NCBI RefSeq assembly: GCF_023101205.1
Contig: NZ_CP078078.1
Coordinates: forward strand, 1,116,001 to 1,180,000
Source of the DNA: Microbacterium aurugineum
GTDB taxonomy: Bacteria > Actinomycetota > Actinomycetes > Actinomycetales > Microbacteriaceae
Direction: 5' to 3'
DNA length: 64,000 nt
Of this stretch, positions 53,140 through 63,161 are shown one piece after another (position 1 is the first letter of the stretch; every line of letters begins with the position of its first letter). Position numbers and translations under genes: made by a program. The notes beneath the pieces are model-generated. The model ran no database searches. It worked only from the letters and a program-made list of their open reading frames with translations, and was not told the DNA's origin.

Positions 53140-55649
53140 TGCGCGTCCCGCTTTCGTGGCTGCGTGAATACGTCGATCTGGCAGCGGATGCCACGCCCGA
53201 AGACGTCCTCGGCGCGCTGGTGACCGTCGGCTTCGAAGAGGAGGACGTGCACCGCTTCGACATCACGGGTCCCGTGGTGGTCGGACAGGTCGTGTCGCTT
53301 GAGGCCGAGCCGCAGTCCAACGGCAAGACCATCAACTGGTGCCAGGTGGATGTGGGCGAGGCGAACGGCGGCATCCGCGGCATCGTCTGTGGTGCGCACA
53401 ACTTCGTGGCCGGTGACAAGGTCGTCGTGACGCTGCCCGGTGCCGTGCTGCCCGGTCCGTTCCCGATCGCCGCACGGAAGACCTACGGTCACGTTTCCGA
53501 CGGCATGATCGCGTCCGCGCGGGAGCTGGGCCTCGGCGACGAGCACAACGGCATCGTCGTGCTGTCCGATCTCGGCATCGATGCTCCTGTCGGTACCGAC
53601 GCGATCGCGCTGCTCGGTCTCGACGACGTGGCAGTGGAGATCAACGTCACGCCTGACCGCGGCTACGCGTTCTCGCTGCGCGGTGTGGCCCGCGAATACG
53701 CGCACGCCACCGGGGCGGACTTCCGCGATCCCGCCGAGCGCGACTTCGCCGAGTTGCAGCCGGGCACCGGACACACCACCGTGGTCGACGACGCCGCTCC
53801 CGTCCGCGGCCGGGTCGGTGCAAGTGAGTTCGTGACCCGCGTCGTGCGTGGGGTCGACCCCACGCGTCCGACTCCGCCGTGGATGGTCGCGCGACTCAGC
53901 CTCGCGGGCATGCGCTCGCTGGGCGTGCTGATCGACATCACCAATTACGTGATGCTCGAACTCGGTCAGCCGCTGCACGGATACGACCTCGACAAGCTCA
54001 CCGGCGGCATCACGGTGCGGCGCGCGACCCCGGGCGAGAAGATGACCACGCTCGATGGCGTCGAGCGCTCGCTGCACGTCGAAGACCTGCTCATCACCGA
54101 TGAATCGGGTCCGATCGGCCTCGCCGGTGTGATGGGCGGCGGCACGACGGAGATGAGCGACACCACCCGGAACGTGCTCATCGAGGCCGCGCACTTCGAC
54201 CCGACGACCATCGCCCGCTCGGCTCGCCGTCACAAGCTGCCCAGCGAGGCATCCAAGCGCTTCGAGCGCGGCGTCGACCCGCTCATCCCGTTCGTGGCTG
54301 CGCGCCGGGCGGCCGATCTCATGGTCGAGCTCGCCGGTGGCACACTCACCGAGGAGGGCGGCGCCCTGTTCGCCGAGGTCTTCGTCGGAGAGATCGAGCT
54401 CCCGGCCGGCTTCGTGCAGGGGCTCATCGGCGTCGACTACACCGACGACGAGATCACCGGGGCGCTGACCACCATCGGTGCCGACGTGACCGCTTCCGAC
54501 GCAGGCTCCGGCTGGACCGTGATCCCGCCGACCTGGCGCCCCGACCTGACCGACAAATGGACGCTGGCCGAAGAGGTCGCGCGCATCCACGGACTCGACC
54601 GCATCCCCTCGGTGCTGCCGACGCCGCCGTCCGGTCGCGGGCTCACCGCGCATCAGCAGGGTCGCCGTCGCGTGGCCGATGCCCTGGCCGCCGCGGGGCT
54701 CGTCGAGACGCCGTCGTTCCCGTTCACCACCGAGGTGCAGAACGACCTGCACGGTTCCGCGTCGGGGGAGCACCTGCCGAGCATCCGCCTGGCGAATCCG
54801 CTCGATGGTCAGGCGCCCTCCCTGCGTCGATCGCTCATCCCCGGTCTGCTGCAGACCGCGCACCGCAACATCTCGCGCGGGCTCACCGACCTCGCGATCT
54901 TCGAGACCGGCGTCGTCTTCCTACCCGAGCCCGGTGTGGAGTACGGGACGGAGGATGTGCCGCCCCTGGGGGAGCGCCCGTCGGAAGAGACGCTCGCCGC
55001 GCTGAACGCCTCGATCCCGCCGCAGCACCGGTTCGTCTCGGCGCTGCTCACCGGCCACGTGTCACCGCGCCAGCCCGGTCGCCCGGCCGAACCCGCCAGT
55101 CTGGTCGAGGCGCTGGACGCCGTCCGTGTGATCGCCGCCGCCGCCGGAGTCGAGATCGACGTCGTGCAGGCCGAGCGTGCCGCACTCCACCCCGGCCGCA
55201 CCGGATCCCTCCGGATCGCCGGGGAAGAGGTCGGCTACGTCGGCGAGCTGCACCCCGCGGTGGCGGAGGGCGCCGACCTCCCCGGCCGTGCGACCGTGTT
55301 CGAGCTGGACCTCGACCGCGTCCTGTCGCTCGCGGGCGGCCGTGTCGTGGCCGCGTCGCTGTCGACGTTCCCTGCTGCCACGCAGGACGTCTCGTTGACG
55401 CTGTCGGCCGAGGTGCCCGCCGCGGATGTGCAGGCGGCTCTCGCCGAGGGCGCCGGTGCGATGCTCGAGTCCGTGCGTCTCGTCGACGACTATCGCGGGG
55501 AGGGGGTGCCGGAAGGCTCCAAGAGCCTGACGTTCGCCCTGCGGTTCCGCGCCGACGACCGCACCCTCACCGCTGCGGAGGCCACCGAGGCCAAGCTCGC
55601 GGGCGTCGCGGTGGCGGCCGAACGGTTCGGGGCGGCGCTGCGCGACTGA
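53139..55649 (+). CDS. pheT: Phenylalanyl-tRNA synthetase, beta subunit
   Basis: An 836-aa subunit: MRVPLSWLREYVDLAADATP, the tRNA-binding (EMAP-II-like) domain (about 40-150), B5 and B3/4 editing region, PTWRPDLTDKWTLAEEVARI, and the C-terminal anticodon-binding FDX-ACB domain (STFPAATQDVSLTLSAEVPA to the end). The ATG at 53139 (TGATG overlap with pheS) is preferred to GTG one codon earlier. Confidence 0.97.
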   Translation: MRVPLSWLREYVDLAADATPEDVLGALVTVGFEEEDVHRFDITGPVVVGQVVSLEAEPQSNGKTINWCQVDVGEANGGIRGIVCGAHNFVAGDKVVVTLPGAVLPGPFPIAARKTYGHVSDGMIASARELGLGDEHNGIVVLSDLGIDAPVGTDAIALLGLDDVAVEINVTPDRGYAFSLRGVAREYAHATGADFRDPAERDFAELQPGTGHTTVVDDAAPVRGRVGASEFVTRVVRGVDPTRPTPPWMVARLSLAGMRSLGVLIDITNYVMLELGQPLHGYDLDKLTGGITVRRATPGEKMTTLDGVERSLHVEDLLITDESGPIGLAGVMGGGTTEMSDTTRNVLIEAAHFDPTTIARSARRHKLPSEASKRFERGVDPLIPFVAARRAADLMVELAGGTLTEEGGALFAEVFVGEIELPAGFVQGLIGVDYTDDEITGALTTIGADVTASDAGSGWTVIPPTWRPDLTDKWTLAEEVARIHGLDRIPSVLPTPPSGRGLTAHQQGRRRVADALAAAGLVETPSFPFTTEVQNDLHGSASGEHLPSIRLANPLDGQAPSLRRSLIPGLLQTAHRNISRGLTDLAIFETGVVFLPEPGVEYGTEDVPPLGERPSEETLAALNASIPPQHRFVSALLTGHVSPRQPGRPAEPASLVEALDAVRVIAAAAGVEIDVVQAERAALHPGRTGSLRIAGEEVGYVGELHPAVAEGADLPGRATVFELDLDRVLSLAGGRVVAASLSTFPAATQDVSLTLSAEVPAADVQAALAEGAGAMLESVRLVDDYRGEGVPEGSKSLTFALRFRADDRTLTAAEATEAKLAGVAVAAERFGAALRD

Positions 55650-55722
55650 GCACTGCGCCGGGCGCGATCTGCTCTGAGCGGAAGCTCTTTCGCGGGTGGT
55701 CGATTCCTGCTGACATGAAGCC

Positions 55723-56685
55723 ATGTCGGATGTGCTGATCCTCGGCGGTACGGGCTGGCTCTCGGGGCGGATCGCGCGTCGATGGGTCGATGCCGGTGCG
55801 GCAGTGACCTGTCTCGCCCGCGGAACGCGACCGGCGCCCGAGGGTGCCGAGCTCGTGCCCGGAGACCGGGAGGCCGCCGAGGCGTACGACGCACTCGCGC
55901 AGCGCGACTGGGACCATGTGGTCGACATCTCCTCGCAGGCGTCGCACGTCGCTCGTGCCGTCGACGCTCTCGGTGCGCGCACGGCACGGTGGACCTATGT
56001 GTCCTCGATGTCGGTGTACGCCGATGATGAGACGGTCGGGGCCGACGAATCAGCTCCCCGTCATCCGCCCGCCCGTCCCGGAGACGCCTACGAATACGGG
56101 GCGCAGAAGGCCGCGGCCGAAGACGCCGTCTCGGCGCTCGGAGCGCGGGCCTTCATCGTGCGCCCCGGGCTCATCGTCGGGGACGGAGATCCGAGCGACA
56201 GGTTCGGATACTGGGCGGCGGCGTTCACGCGCGCCGGCGCGGAGCCGGTGCTGCTGCCACCGCTCGAGGGGAGAGCTGCGCAGGTGATCGATGTCGACGA
56301 CCTGGCCGAGTTCATCGTGACGGCGACTCGGAGCGGGGTGGTGAACGCGATCGGTGACAGGCATTCGCTCTCCGACATGCTGGAGGCGGTACGTTCGGCA
56401 GCAGGGCACACCGGTGACACGGTCGTCGCCGACGAGGACTGGCTCGTCGCTCGGGAGGTCGGGCACTGGGCCGGACCGCGGTCGCTTCCGCTGTGGCTGC
56501 CGCCGGAGATGACGGGATTCATGACGCGGTCCAACGCAGCGTTCCGTGCGTCGGGAGGCTCGCTCCGCGCCCTCGCCGACACGATCGGGCGGGTCCTCGT
56601 CGACGAGCGCGCCCGCGGCGTCGATCGGCCGCGACGTGCCGGACTCACCCGGGCGGAGGAACGCGCGCTCCTGGCCGATCGCTAG
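55723..56685 (+). CDS. NAD-dependent epimerase/dehydratase-like protein
   Basis: A 320-aa Rossmann protein of the extended SDR type. LILGGTGWLSGRIARRWVDA binds the nucleotide, with TYVSSMSVYADDETVGADES and YEYGAQKAAAEDAVSAL (YxxxK-like YGAQK) as the active-site region, and VIDVDDLAEFIVTATRSGVV. Related actinobacterial proteins are called reductases or epimerases without proven substrate. It is monocistronic; its stop codon TAG is part of the -10 of the thi operon. Confidence 0.85.
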   Translation: MSDVLILGGTGWLSGRIARRWVDAGAAVTCLARGTRPAPEGAELVPGDREAAEAYDALAQRDWDHVVDISSQASHVARAVDALGARTARWTYVSSMSVYADDETVGADESAPRHPPARPGDAYEYGAQKAAAEDAVSALGARAFIVRPGLIVGDGDPSDRFGYWAAAFTRAGAEPVLLPPLEGRAAQVIDVDDLAEFIVTATRSGVVNAIGDRHSLSDMLEAVRSAAGHTGDTVVADEDWLVAREVGHWAGPRSLPLWLPPEMTGFMTRSNAAFRASGGSLRALADTIGRVLVDERARGVDRPRRAGLTRAEERALLADR

Positions 56686-56688
56686 ACT
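56683..56688 (+). promoter_or_regulatory. -10 element of the thi operon
   Basis: TAGACT overlaps the epimerase stop codon. Transcription would start about 56695, just before the riboswitch aptamer. Confidence 0.5.
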
Positions 56689-56696
56689 GCGAGCAG

Positions 56697-56772
56697 TGAC
56701 ACGGGGTGCCGCATCCGCGGCTGAGAACAGACCCGTCGAACCTGATCTAGTTCGTACTAGCGAAGGGATGTC
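56697..56772 (+). promoter_or_regulatory. TPP riboswitch (THI element)
   Basis: It has the conserved blocks ACACGGGGTGCC, GGCTGAGA, ACCCGTCGAACCTGATC and AGCGAAGGGATGTC in order, the hallmark of the thiamine pyrophosphate aptamer. AAGGG within the 3' block is also the ribosome binding site of thiM, 8 nt from its ATG. TPP binding would therefore hide it, giving translational control. No separate terminator is seen. Confidence 0.95.
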
Positions 56773-56775
56773 GCG

Positions 56776-57624
56776 ATGAGCGATCTTCTGCGTCCTGAAT
56801 CCACCACCGATCTCGTCGGCTCCGCCGCGGCGCTGTGGGAGGTGGTGCGTGAGGCTCCGCCCTTGACGCATTGCATCACCAACGCGGTCGTCACGGGGTT
56901 CACCGCCAACGTGCTGCTCGCCGCCGGTGCGGCACCCGCGATGGTCGACATCGTCGGCGAGGCCGAGCTGTTCGCCGGGGTCGCCTCCGGCCTGCTGATC
57001 AACCTCGGCACGCCCACGCCGGAGCAGCGGGCTGCGATCCTCGAAGCCGTCGCCGGCGCGACCGCGTCCGGGACACCGTGGGTGCTCGATCCGGTCGCGA
57101 TCGGCACCCTGCCGATCCGCACGGCGCTGGCGCATGACCTGGCCAATCAGCGCCCGACCGCGATCCGAGGCAACGCCTCCGAGATCCTCGCCCTCGCCGG
57201 AGTCAGCGCGGGTGGCCGAGGTGTCGACGCGACGGACAGCACGGATGCCGCTGCCGACGCTGCGGCTGCCCTGGCGACGAGGACGGGTGCCGTGGTCGCG
57301 GTCTCGGGGCCGGTCGATCTCCTCACCGACGGCGAGCGGATCCTGCGACTCGCGAACGGTCACGAGCTCCTGACCAGGGTCACCGGTGGCGGTTGTGCCC
57401 TCGGCGCGGTCATGGCCGCGCTCCTCGGCGCCGCCAGGGTGACGGGGCACGATGCGCTCACGGCGGTCGCCGCCGCGAGCCTCGGATACACGATCGCCGC
57501 CGAGCATGCCGCAACGACAGCACGGGGTCCGGGCAGTTTCGCGGTCTCGCTGCTGGATGCACTCGCAGCGCTGCGCCCGGAAGACCTCGTCGCCGAGGCT
57601 CGCGTCGAGAGCGGTGCACGGTGA
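56776..57624 (+). CDS. thiM: Hydroxyethylthiazole kinase
   Basis: A 282-aa salvage kinase that phosphorylates the thiazole alcohol. It shows [74 protein letters not shown] and [19 protein letters not shown] (ATP site with catalytic Cys). It follows the TPP riboswitch. The downstream fusion gene overlaps by 4 bp (GTGA). Confidence 0.96.
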   Translation: MSDLLRPESTTDLVGSAAALWEVVREAPPLTHCITNAVVTGFTANVLLAAGAAPAMVDIVGEAELFAGVASGLLINLGTPTPEQRAAILEAVAGATASGTPWVLDPVAIGTLPIRTALAHDLANQRPTAIRGNASEILALAGVSAGGRGVDATDSTDAAADAAAALATRTGAVVAVSGPVDLLTDGERILRLANGHELLTRVTGGGCALGAVMAALLGAARVTGHDALTAVAAASLGYTIAAEHAATTARGPGSFAVSLLDALAALRPEDLVAEARVESGAR

Positions 57625-59801
57625 CCGTCGATCTCTCGCTCTATCTCGTGACCGATCCCGAGCTCTGCGGTGATCGTGGTGTCGTCGAGACCGTCCGTCA
57701 GGCTGTGGAGGGTGGTGTGCGCGTCGTCCAGGTGCGGGACAAGACCGCGACGGAGGCCGAGATCGTCGAACAGCTGATCGCGGTGTCGCAGGTGATCGAC
57801 GGACGGGCGCTCCTCGTCGTGAACGACCGGTTGGATGCTGCCGTCGCCGCCCGCGAACGGGGTGCGCGCGTCCACGGCGTGCATCTGGGGCAGGGCGATG
57901 CGTCCGTGCGGCGGGCGCGCGAGGTACTGGGACCCGATGCGCTGATCGGCCTCACGGCGAACAGTGCCGCGCACCTCGAGGCCGTGCTCGCCCTGCCGGT
58001 GGGGACGGTCGACTACCTGGGAGTCGGCGTGATCCGTCCCACCGCGACGAAACCGGATCACCCGGCGCCGCTCGGAGTCGACGGATTCCGTGACTTCGTC
58101 GCACGCAGTCCGCTCCCGTGCGTCGCGATCGGCGGCGTGGGGCTCGACGATGCCGAGGCACTGCGGGATGCCGGTGCAGCCGGGATCGCCGTGGTCTCGG
58201 CGCTGTGCGCGGCGGAAGACCCCGCGGCGACCGCCCGTGCTTTCCGGCGACGGTGGCTCGCAGGTTCCGTTCCGCGTGTGCTGAGCATCGCCGGGAGTGA
58301 TCCCTCCGGTGGCGCAGGGATCCAGGCAGACATCAAGTCGATCGCGGCCAACGGCGGATACGGCATGGCTGTCCCCACCGCGCTGACCGCGCAGAACACC
58401 CAGGGCGTGCGCGGCGTGCACGTGCCGCCGGCAGAGTTCCTCCGCGCCCAACTCGACGCGGTGTCGGATGACATCGTGATCGACGCGGTGAAGATCGGGA
58501 TGCTCGCCGACGCCGAGGTCATCCGGACGGTCGCTGCCTGGCTCGACCGGGCCCGTCCGCCGATCGTCGTCCTCGATCCGGTGATGGTGGCGACTTCGGG
58601 GGATCGGCTCCTGGAGCCGGATGCGGAGCGGGAACTGCGGGATCTGCTCCGTCGCGCCACGCTCGTGACCCCGAACCTGGCCGAGCTCGCCGTGCTCTCG
58701 GGGCGCGACGTCGGGGACTGGTCGGAGGCGATCGCCGCTGCGGAAGACCTGTCGACGGATGTGGGGGTCGCCGTGCTGGTCAAGGGCGGACATCTCGCGG
58801 GGAACGACGCCCCGGATGCGCTGATCGACGCTCGTCACGGGCGACGTCAGGAGTACAGCGGGACGCGTATCGTCACCTCGAGCACCCACGGCACCGGCTG
58901 CTCGCTCTCCTCTGCCCTCGCCACGCTGTTGGCACGGGGTCTGGAGCCGGAGCAGGCGGTCCGCGCGGCGCGGAGCTGGCTGCGTGAATCGCTCCGTGCG
59001 GGGGAAGCACTGCGGGTGGGGCGCGGGCACGGCCCCATCAACCACTTCTCCGGACTGTGGGCGCGGGCGGACACGACGAGCGGAGTCGCTGCGTCGGAGG
59101 TCGCTGCCTCGGAGGTCGCTGCCTCGGAGGTCGCTGCCGAGTGGTGGGAGCGCATCGCCGACATCCGCGCACAGATCGACGAGTTGCCGTTCATCCGTGC
59201 CCTTGCAGACGGCTCGCTGGAGCGCGAGCCCTTCCTCGCGTACCTCGCGCAGGATGCCCTGTACCTGCGCGAGTACGCCCGGGTGCTGTCGGAGGCGGCG
59301 CGACGAGCCCCGACGTCGGCTGAGCAGGCGTTCTGGGCGCACTCCGCCCACGGGTCCATCGTGGGCGAGCTCGAACTCCATGCGTCGTGGTTGACGCCGC
59401 AGCAGGGGGTGAGCGCTGCGACGTTCGCCGCGGAGCCGTCGGCGGCGACCACGGCCTACCTCGATCACCTCAGGTCGGTCGCATTCGGTGGCGACTACGC
59501 CGAGATCGTCGCAGCCGTCCTTCCGTGCTTCTGGCTCTACACCGACCTCGGCCGGCGCCTGCATGCCGGCGAGTTCGGCGAGTACGCGCGGGATCCGCAG
59601 CATCCCTTCGCCTCCTGGCTCGCGACATACGCCGACCCTGCGTTCGAGGAGGCGACCGAGACGGCGATCCTCTACGCCTCCGGGGCGGCCGCACGGGCGG
59701 ACGCCGCGACCCGCGCGAGGATGAGCCGCGTGTTCGAGGTCTCGAGCGCGCACGAGCTGGCCTTCTTCGCCGCACCGATGGAGTTCTCGCCCGCCGGATG
59801 A
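57621..59801 (+). CDS. thiED: ThiE-ThiD-TenA trifunctional fusion
   Basis: A 726-aa fusion of three thiamine enzymes. Residues about 1-210 are thiamine-phosphate synthase ThiE ([40 protein letters not shown]). Residues about 215-480 are HMP-P kinase ThiD ([50 protein letters not shown]). Residues about 505-726 are TenA, a thiaminase II-type salvage hydrolase ([40 protein letters not shown]). The ThiD-TenA linker has three VAASE units. It starts with GTG at 57621, coupled to thiM. The operon thus covers thiazole and pyrimidine salvage plus coupling. Confidence 0.94.
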   Translation: MTVDLSLYLVTDPELCGDRGVVETVRQAVEGGVRVVQVRDKTATEAEIVEQLIAVSQVIDGRALLVVNDRLDAAVAARERGARVHGVHLGQGDASVRRAREVLGPDALIGLTANSAAHLEAVLALPVGTVDYLGVGVIRPTATKPDHPAPLGVDGFRDFVARSPLPCVAIGGVGLDDAEALRDAGAAGIAVVSALCAAEDPAATARAFRRRWLAGSVPRVLSIAGSDPSGGAGIQADIKSIAANGGYGMAVPTALTAQNTQGVRGVHVPPAEFLRAQLDAVSDDIVIDAVKIGMLADAEVIRTVAAWLDRARPPIVVLDPVMVATSGDRLLEPDAERELRDLLRRATLVTPNLAELAVLSGRDVGDWSEAIAAAEDLSTDVGVAVLVKGGHLAGNDAPDALIDARHGRRQEYSGTRIVTSSTHGTGCSLSSALATLLARGLEPEQAVRAARSWLRESLRAGEALRVGRGHGPINHFSGLWARADTTSGVAASEVAASEVAASEVAAEWWERIADIRAQIDELPFIRALADGSLEREPFLAYLAQDALYLREYARVLSEAARRAPTSAEQAFWAHSAHGSIVGELELHASWLTPQQGVSAATFAAEPSAATTAYLDHLRSVAFGGDYAEIVAAVLPCFWLYTDLGRRLHAGEFGEYARDPQHPFASWLATYADPAFEEATETAILYASGAAARADAATRARMSRVFEVSSAHELAFFAAPMEFSPAG
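59085..59129 (+). repeat. Three 15-bp tandem repeats coding VAASE
   Basis: GTCGCTGCSTCGGAG occurs at 59085, 59100 and 59115, followed by a partial fourth copy. It codes the flexible linker between ThiD and TenA. Confidence 0.85.
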
Positions 59802-59811
59802 CGGCCCGGAT

Positions 59812-59841
59812 TTGCGGTGGCCGCCGGGGCCGCGCTACTGT
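59812..59841 (+). promoter_or_regulatory. Promoter of the Arg-rich leader peptide
   Basis: TTGCGG (59812-59817) and TACTGT (59836-59841) are separated by 18 bp. The leader-peptide ATG at 59848 is 6 nt on, the same geometry as other leaderless starts in the window. Confidence 0.5.
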
Positions 59842-59847
59842 CGCGAC

Positions 59848-59928
59848 ATGCCTTCGGCCGCCACCGCTTCTCCGACGCTCGCTCCGAGCGTCATCGCTGT
59901 GCGCCGACGCCGCGGCCGCCGACTGTAG
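59848..59928 (+). CDS. Arg-rich leader peptide (26 aa), candidate arg attenuator
   Basis: It encodes MPSAATASPTLAPSVIAV followed by RRRRGRRL and a stop: six of the last eight residues are arginine, all CGC or CGA codons. It stands 113 bp before argC of the arginine operon. The region to argC has a GGCGGTGA/TCGCCGCC hairpin (59959-59983) and a second hairpin (60000-60021). Ribosome stalling at Arg codons would leave CCCGCC (59934-59939) free to pair with GGCGG. The peptide is too short to assess by homology, and no T-run follows the first hairpin. Confidence 0.55.
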   Translation: MPSAATASPTLAPSVIAVRRRRGRRL

Positions 59929-59958
59929 GCGACCCCGCCCTCCTGCCTGCCCCCTTTC

Positions 59959-60021
59959 GGCGGTGAGTGCCGGTGTCGCCGCCTCCGGCCCCGCCCCTCG
60001 GTCCTCCTTTCGAGGAAGACC
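59959..60021 (+). promoter_or_regulatory. argC leader hairpins, candidate attenuator
   Basis: The stem GGCGGTGA/TCGCCGCC (59959-59966 with 59976-59983) can compete with CCCGCC at 59934-59939. A second hairpin GGTC-TCCT/AGGA-GACC (60000-60021) has a TTCG loop. Neither is followed by a clear T-tract. Confidence 0.45.
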
Positions 60022-60028
60022 CGACCGT

Positions 60029-60034
60029 TAAGGT
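60029..60034 (+). promoter_or_regulatory. -10 element directly before argC
   Basis: TAAGGT lies 6 nt before the argC ATG at 60041, so argC may also be made from a leaderless mRNA that bypasses the leader peptide. Confidence 0.45.
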
Positions 60035-60040
60035 AGAAGC

Positions 60041-61093
60041 ATGACGTATTCCGTCGCCGTCTCCGGCGCATCCGGCTACGCAGGCGGCGAGATCCTACGC
60101 CTCCTGGCAGACCATCCCGACATGGAGATCCGCACCGTCACGGCGCATTCGAACGCCGGGCAACCCCTCGTCGATCACCAGCCGCACCTGCGCTCCCTGG
60201 CGCACCTCACGCTGCAGGAGACCACACCGGACATCCTCTCCGGCCACGACGTCGTCTTCCTGGCGCTCCCGCACGGGCAGTCCGGTCAGTACACCGACGC
60301 GTTGGGCGACGCCCCGCTCGTGATCGACGCCGGAGCCGACCATCGGCTCACGTCGGCCGCGGCCTGGGACGCGTTCTACGGCGGTGCGTTCCATGAGGCG
60401 TGGACCTACGGCGTGCCGGAGCTCCTGGTCGACGGCGTGAAGCAGCGCGAGCACCTCCGGGGTGCGACGCGCATCGCCGCTCCCGGCTGCAACGCCTCCA
60501 CCGTGAGCCTCAGCCTCGCCCCGGGAGTGGCCGCCGGGGTCATCGACGCCTCCGACATCGTCTCGGTGCTGGCGGTCGGCCCGTCCGGTGCGGGGAAGAG
60601 CCTCAAGACGAATCTCCTGGCGAGCGAGATCCTCGGATCCGCGAACCCGTATGCCGTCGGTGGAACCCACCGGCACATTCCCGAGATCCGTCAGGCGCTC
60701 GCCGCAGCCTCCGGCGTGGACCCCGACGGCATCCGGATCTCCTTCACCCCGGTGCTGGTCCCGATGTCGCGCGGCATCCTCGCCACCTCGACGGCGCCGA
60801 TCGCGTCCGGCGCTACGGATGCGCAGATCCGGGACGCCTGGCAGAGCGCGTACGGGGAGGAGACCTTCGTGCAGCTGCTCCCGGAAGGACGATTCCCGCG
60901 GACCGCCGACGTGATCGGCGCGAACACCGCGCTGATCGGTCTCGCGATCGACCGTTCCGCCAACCGCGTCACCGTGGTCACCGCCGTCGACAACCTCGTC
61001 AAGGGCACCGCCGGCGCTGCCATCCAATCCATGAACATCGCGCTGGGACTGCCCGAGGCCCGCGCCCTCTCACTGAACGGAGTCGCGCCGTGA
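60041..61093 (+). CDS. argC: N-acetyl-gamma-glutamyl-phosphate reductase
   Basis: A 350-aa NADPH enzyme of arginine synthesis. [20 protein letters not shown] is the Rossmann motif; [20 protein letters not shown] and the catalytic Cys in [18 protein letters not shown] follow, with [16 protein letters not shown]. It is the first gene of argC-argJ-argB-argD, each overlapping the next by 4 bp. Confidence 0.96.
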   Translation: MTYSVAVSGASGYAGGEILRLLADHPDMEIRTVTAHSNAGQPLVDHQPHLRSLAHLTLQETTPDILSGHDVVFLALPHGQSGQYTDALGDAPLVIDAGADHRLTSAAAWDAFYGGAFHEAWTYGVPELLVDGVKQREHLRGATRIAAPGCNASTVSLSLAPGVAAGVIDASDIVSVLAVGPSGAGKSLKTNLLASEILGSANPYAVGGTHRHIPEIRQALAAASGVDPDGIRISFTPVLVPMSRGILATSTAPIASGATDAQIRDAWQSAYGEETFVQLLPEGRFPRTADVIGANTALIGLAIDRSANRVTVVTAVDNLVKGTAGAAIQSMNIALGLPEARALSLNGVAP

Positions 61094-62247
61094 GCGTCAC
61101 CGCCCCCGCAGGATTCGAAGCGGCCGGTGTCGCCGCAGGACTCAAGTCGACAGGCAAGCCGGACGTGGCCGTCGTCGTCAACCGGGGACCGCGCAAGGTC
61201 GGCGCCGCCGTCTTCACCGGCAACCGTGCCAAGGCGAATCCGATCATCTGGTCGCAGCAGGCCGTGGCTGATCGCGTCGTCGAAGCCGTCGTGCTCAACT
61301 CCGGAGGGGCGAACTGCTTCACCGGCTCCTTCGGCTTCCAGACGACGCACCAGACCGCGGAGAAGGCAGCCGAACTCCTCGGGGTCAGCGCCGGCGACGT
61401 GCTGATCTGCTCCACGGGGCTCATCGGCACCGGAGACGAGACCTTCCGGGCGAGGGTGCTCGCCGGCACCGAGCAGGCGATCGCCGAGCTCAGCGCAGAC
61501 GGCGGGGACGACGCCGCTCACGCGATCATGACCACGGACACGGTCGCGAAGACGGCGGTGATCAGCCGCGACGGCTGGACCATCGGCGGCATGGCCAAGG
61601 GGGCCGGGATGCTCGCGCCCGGACTCGCCACGATGCTCGTGGTGATCACGACCGATGCCGTCCTCGAACCGCTGCAGGCCGACGAGGCCCTGCGCCGCGC
61701 GACCGGGAAGACGTTCGACCGGCTCGATTCGGACGGGTGCATGTCGACCAACGATCAGGTCACGCTTCTCGCCAACGGTGCCTCGGAGGTCGCCCCGGAC
61801 CTGGACGACTTCGCCGCCGCCCTCAGGGAGCTGTGTCAGGAACTCGCGGTGAAACTGCAGGGTGACGCGGAAGGCGCGAGCCACGACATCACGATCGAGG
61901 TCCGGCAGGCGGTGTCCGAGCAGGACGCGGTCGAGGTCGGCCGGTCCGTGGCACGCAACAACCTCTTCAAGGCGGCGATCTTCGGCAACGACCCGAACTG
62001 GGGACGTGTGCTCGCCGCGATCGGCACCACGAACGCGCAGTTCGATCCCTATGACGTCGACGTCTGGATGAACGGCGTCCGCGTGTGCACCGAAGGCGGT
62101 CCCGACCGTCCGCGGGAAGAGGTCGACCTCACCCCGCGCGCCACCCACGTCGTGATCGATCTGAAGTCGGGCGAGGCCGCGGCCACGGTGCTCACCAACG
62201 ACCTCACGCACGATTACGTGCACGAGAACAGCGCGTACGCCTCATGA
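61090..62247 (+). CDS. argJ: Bifunctional ornithine acetyltransferase/N-acetylglutamate synthase
   Basis: A 385-aa self-cleaving enzyme that recycles the acetyl group in the cyclic arginine route. [47 protein letters not shown] and the autocleavage/nucleophile region [20 protein letters not shown] (Ala-Thr) are present, then [15 protein letters not shown]. It starts with GTG at 61090, overlapping the argC stop. The N-acetylglutamate synthase role is assumed from family. Confidence 0.95.
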   Translation: MSVTAPAGFEAAGVAAGLKSTGKPDVAVVVNRGPRKVGAAVFTGNRAKANPIIWSQQAVADRVVEAVVLNSGGANCFTGSFGFQTTHQTAEKAAELLGVSAGDVLICSTGLIGTGDETFRARVLAGTEQAIAELSADGGDDAAHAIMTTDTVAKTAVISRDGWTIGGMAKGAGMLAPGLATMLVVITTDAVLEPLQADEALRRATGKTFDRLDSDGCMSTNDQVTLLANGASEVAPDLDDFAAALRELCQELAVKLQGDAEGASHDITIEVRQAVSEQDAVEVGRSVARNNLFKAAIFGNDPNWGRVLAAIGTTNAQFDPYDVDVWMNGVRVCTEGGPDRPREEVDLTPRATHVVIDLKSGEAAATVLTNDLTHDYVHENSAYAS

Positions 62248-63161
62248 CCGACATCCAGGACACTCCGGCCGAGGTCGCCGCGCAGAAGGCCACGACCCTC
62301 ATCGAGTCCCTCCCGTGGCTGAAGAAGTTCCGCGATCAGATCGTCGTCATCAAGTACGGCGGCAACGCGATGGTCTCGGAAGAGCTGCAGGACGCCTTCG
62401 CGCAGGACATCGCGTATCTCCGGTACGTCGGGGTGTTGCCGGTCGTCGTCCACGGCGGCGGTCCGCAGATCTCGAACATGCTGCAGCGCCTCGAGATCCC
62501 GAGTGAGTTCAAGGGCGGCTACCGCGTCACCAACACCGAGGCGATCAGCGTCGTGCGCATGGTGCTCACCGGTCAGGTGAACCCGCAGCTCGTCTCCAAG
62601 ATCAACTCCCACGGGCCGATCGCCACCGGGCTCAGCGGTGAGGACGCCGGTCTCTTCGGCGGACGCCGTCGCGGCGTCGTGATCGATGGAGAAGAGGTCG
62701 ATCTCGGACGCGTCGGCGATGTCGTCGAAGTCGACCCGACCCCGGTGCACGACCACCTCGTGGCCGGGCGCATCCCCGTGGTCTCGAGCATCGCGCCCGA
62801 CCTCGACCACCCCGGTCAGTCGCTGAACGTCAACGCGGATGCGGCGGCGGCGGCGCTGGCGGTTGCTCTGAACGCCCGCAAGCTCGTGATCCTCACCGAC
62901 GTGCCCGGACTCTACGCCGATTGGCCGAACCGCGACTCGCTCGTCTCGCACCTCACATCGGAGGCCCTCATCGACATGCTTCCGACGCTCGAGTCCGGGA
63001 TGATCCCGAAGATGCGCGCGTGTCTCGACGCGGTCGAGGGCGGCGTCGATGCCGCGGCGATCATCGACGGACGGGTGCCGCATTCGGTGCTCGTCGAACT
63101 CTTCACCAGCAAAGGAATCGGGACCGAAGTGGTCCTGGGAAGGAATGAGGTGACGGCATGA
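62244..63161 (+). CDS. argB: Acetylglutamate kinase
   Basis: A 305-aa kinase. [60 protein letters not shown] and [20 protein letters not shown] are typical. The N-terminal helix (about 1-28) seen here occurs in the arginine-inhibited hexameric type, so feedback by arginine is likely. The ATG overlaps the argJ stop. Confidence 0.96.
   Translation: MTDIQDTPAEVAAQKATTLIESLPWLKKFRDQIVVIKYGGNAMVSEELQDAFAQDIAYLRYVGVLPVVVHGGGPQISNMLQRLEIPSEFKGGYRVTNTEAISVVRMVLTGQVNPQLVSKINSHGPIATGLSGEDAGLFGGRRRGVVIDGEEVDLGRVGDVVEVDPTPVHDHLVAGRIPVVSSIAPDLDHPGQSLNVNADAAAAALAVALNARKLVILTDVPGLYADWPNRDSLVSHLTSEALIDMLPTLESGMIPKMRACLDAVEGGVDAAAIIDGRVPHSVLVELFTSKGIGTEVVLGRNEVTA

Noticed and set aside
57360..59753. 797-codon frame antisense to the thiamine fusion
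   Set aside because: It mirrors the coding strand's codon bias, is Arg/His-rich and has no recognisable domain.
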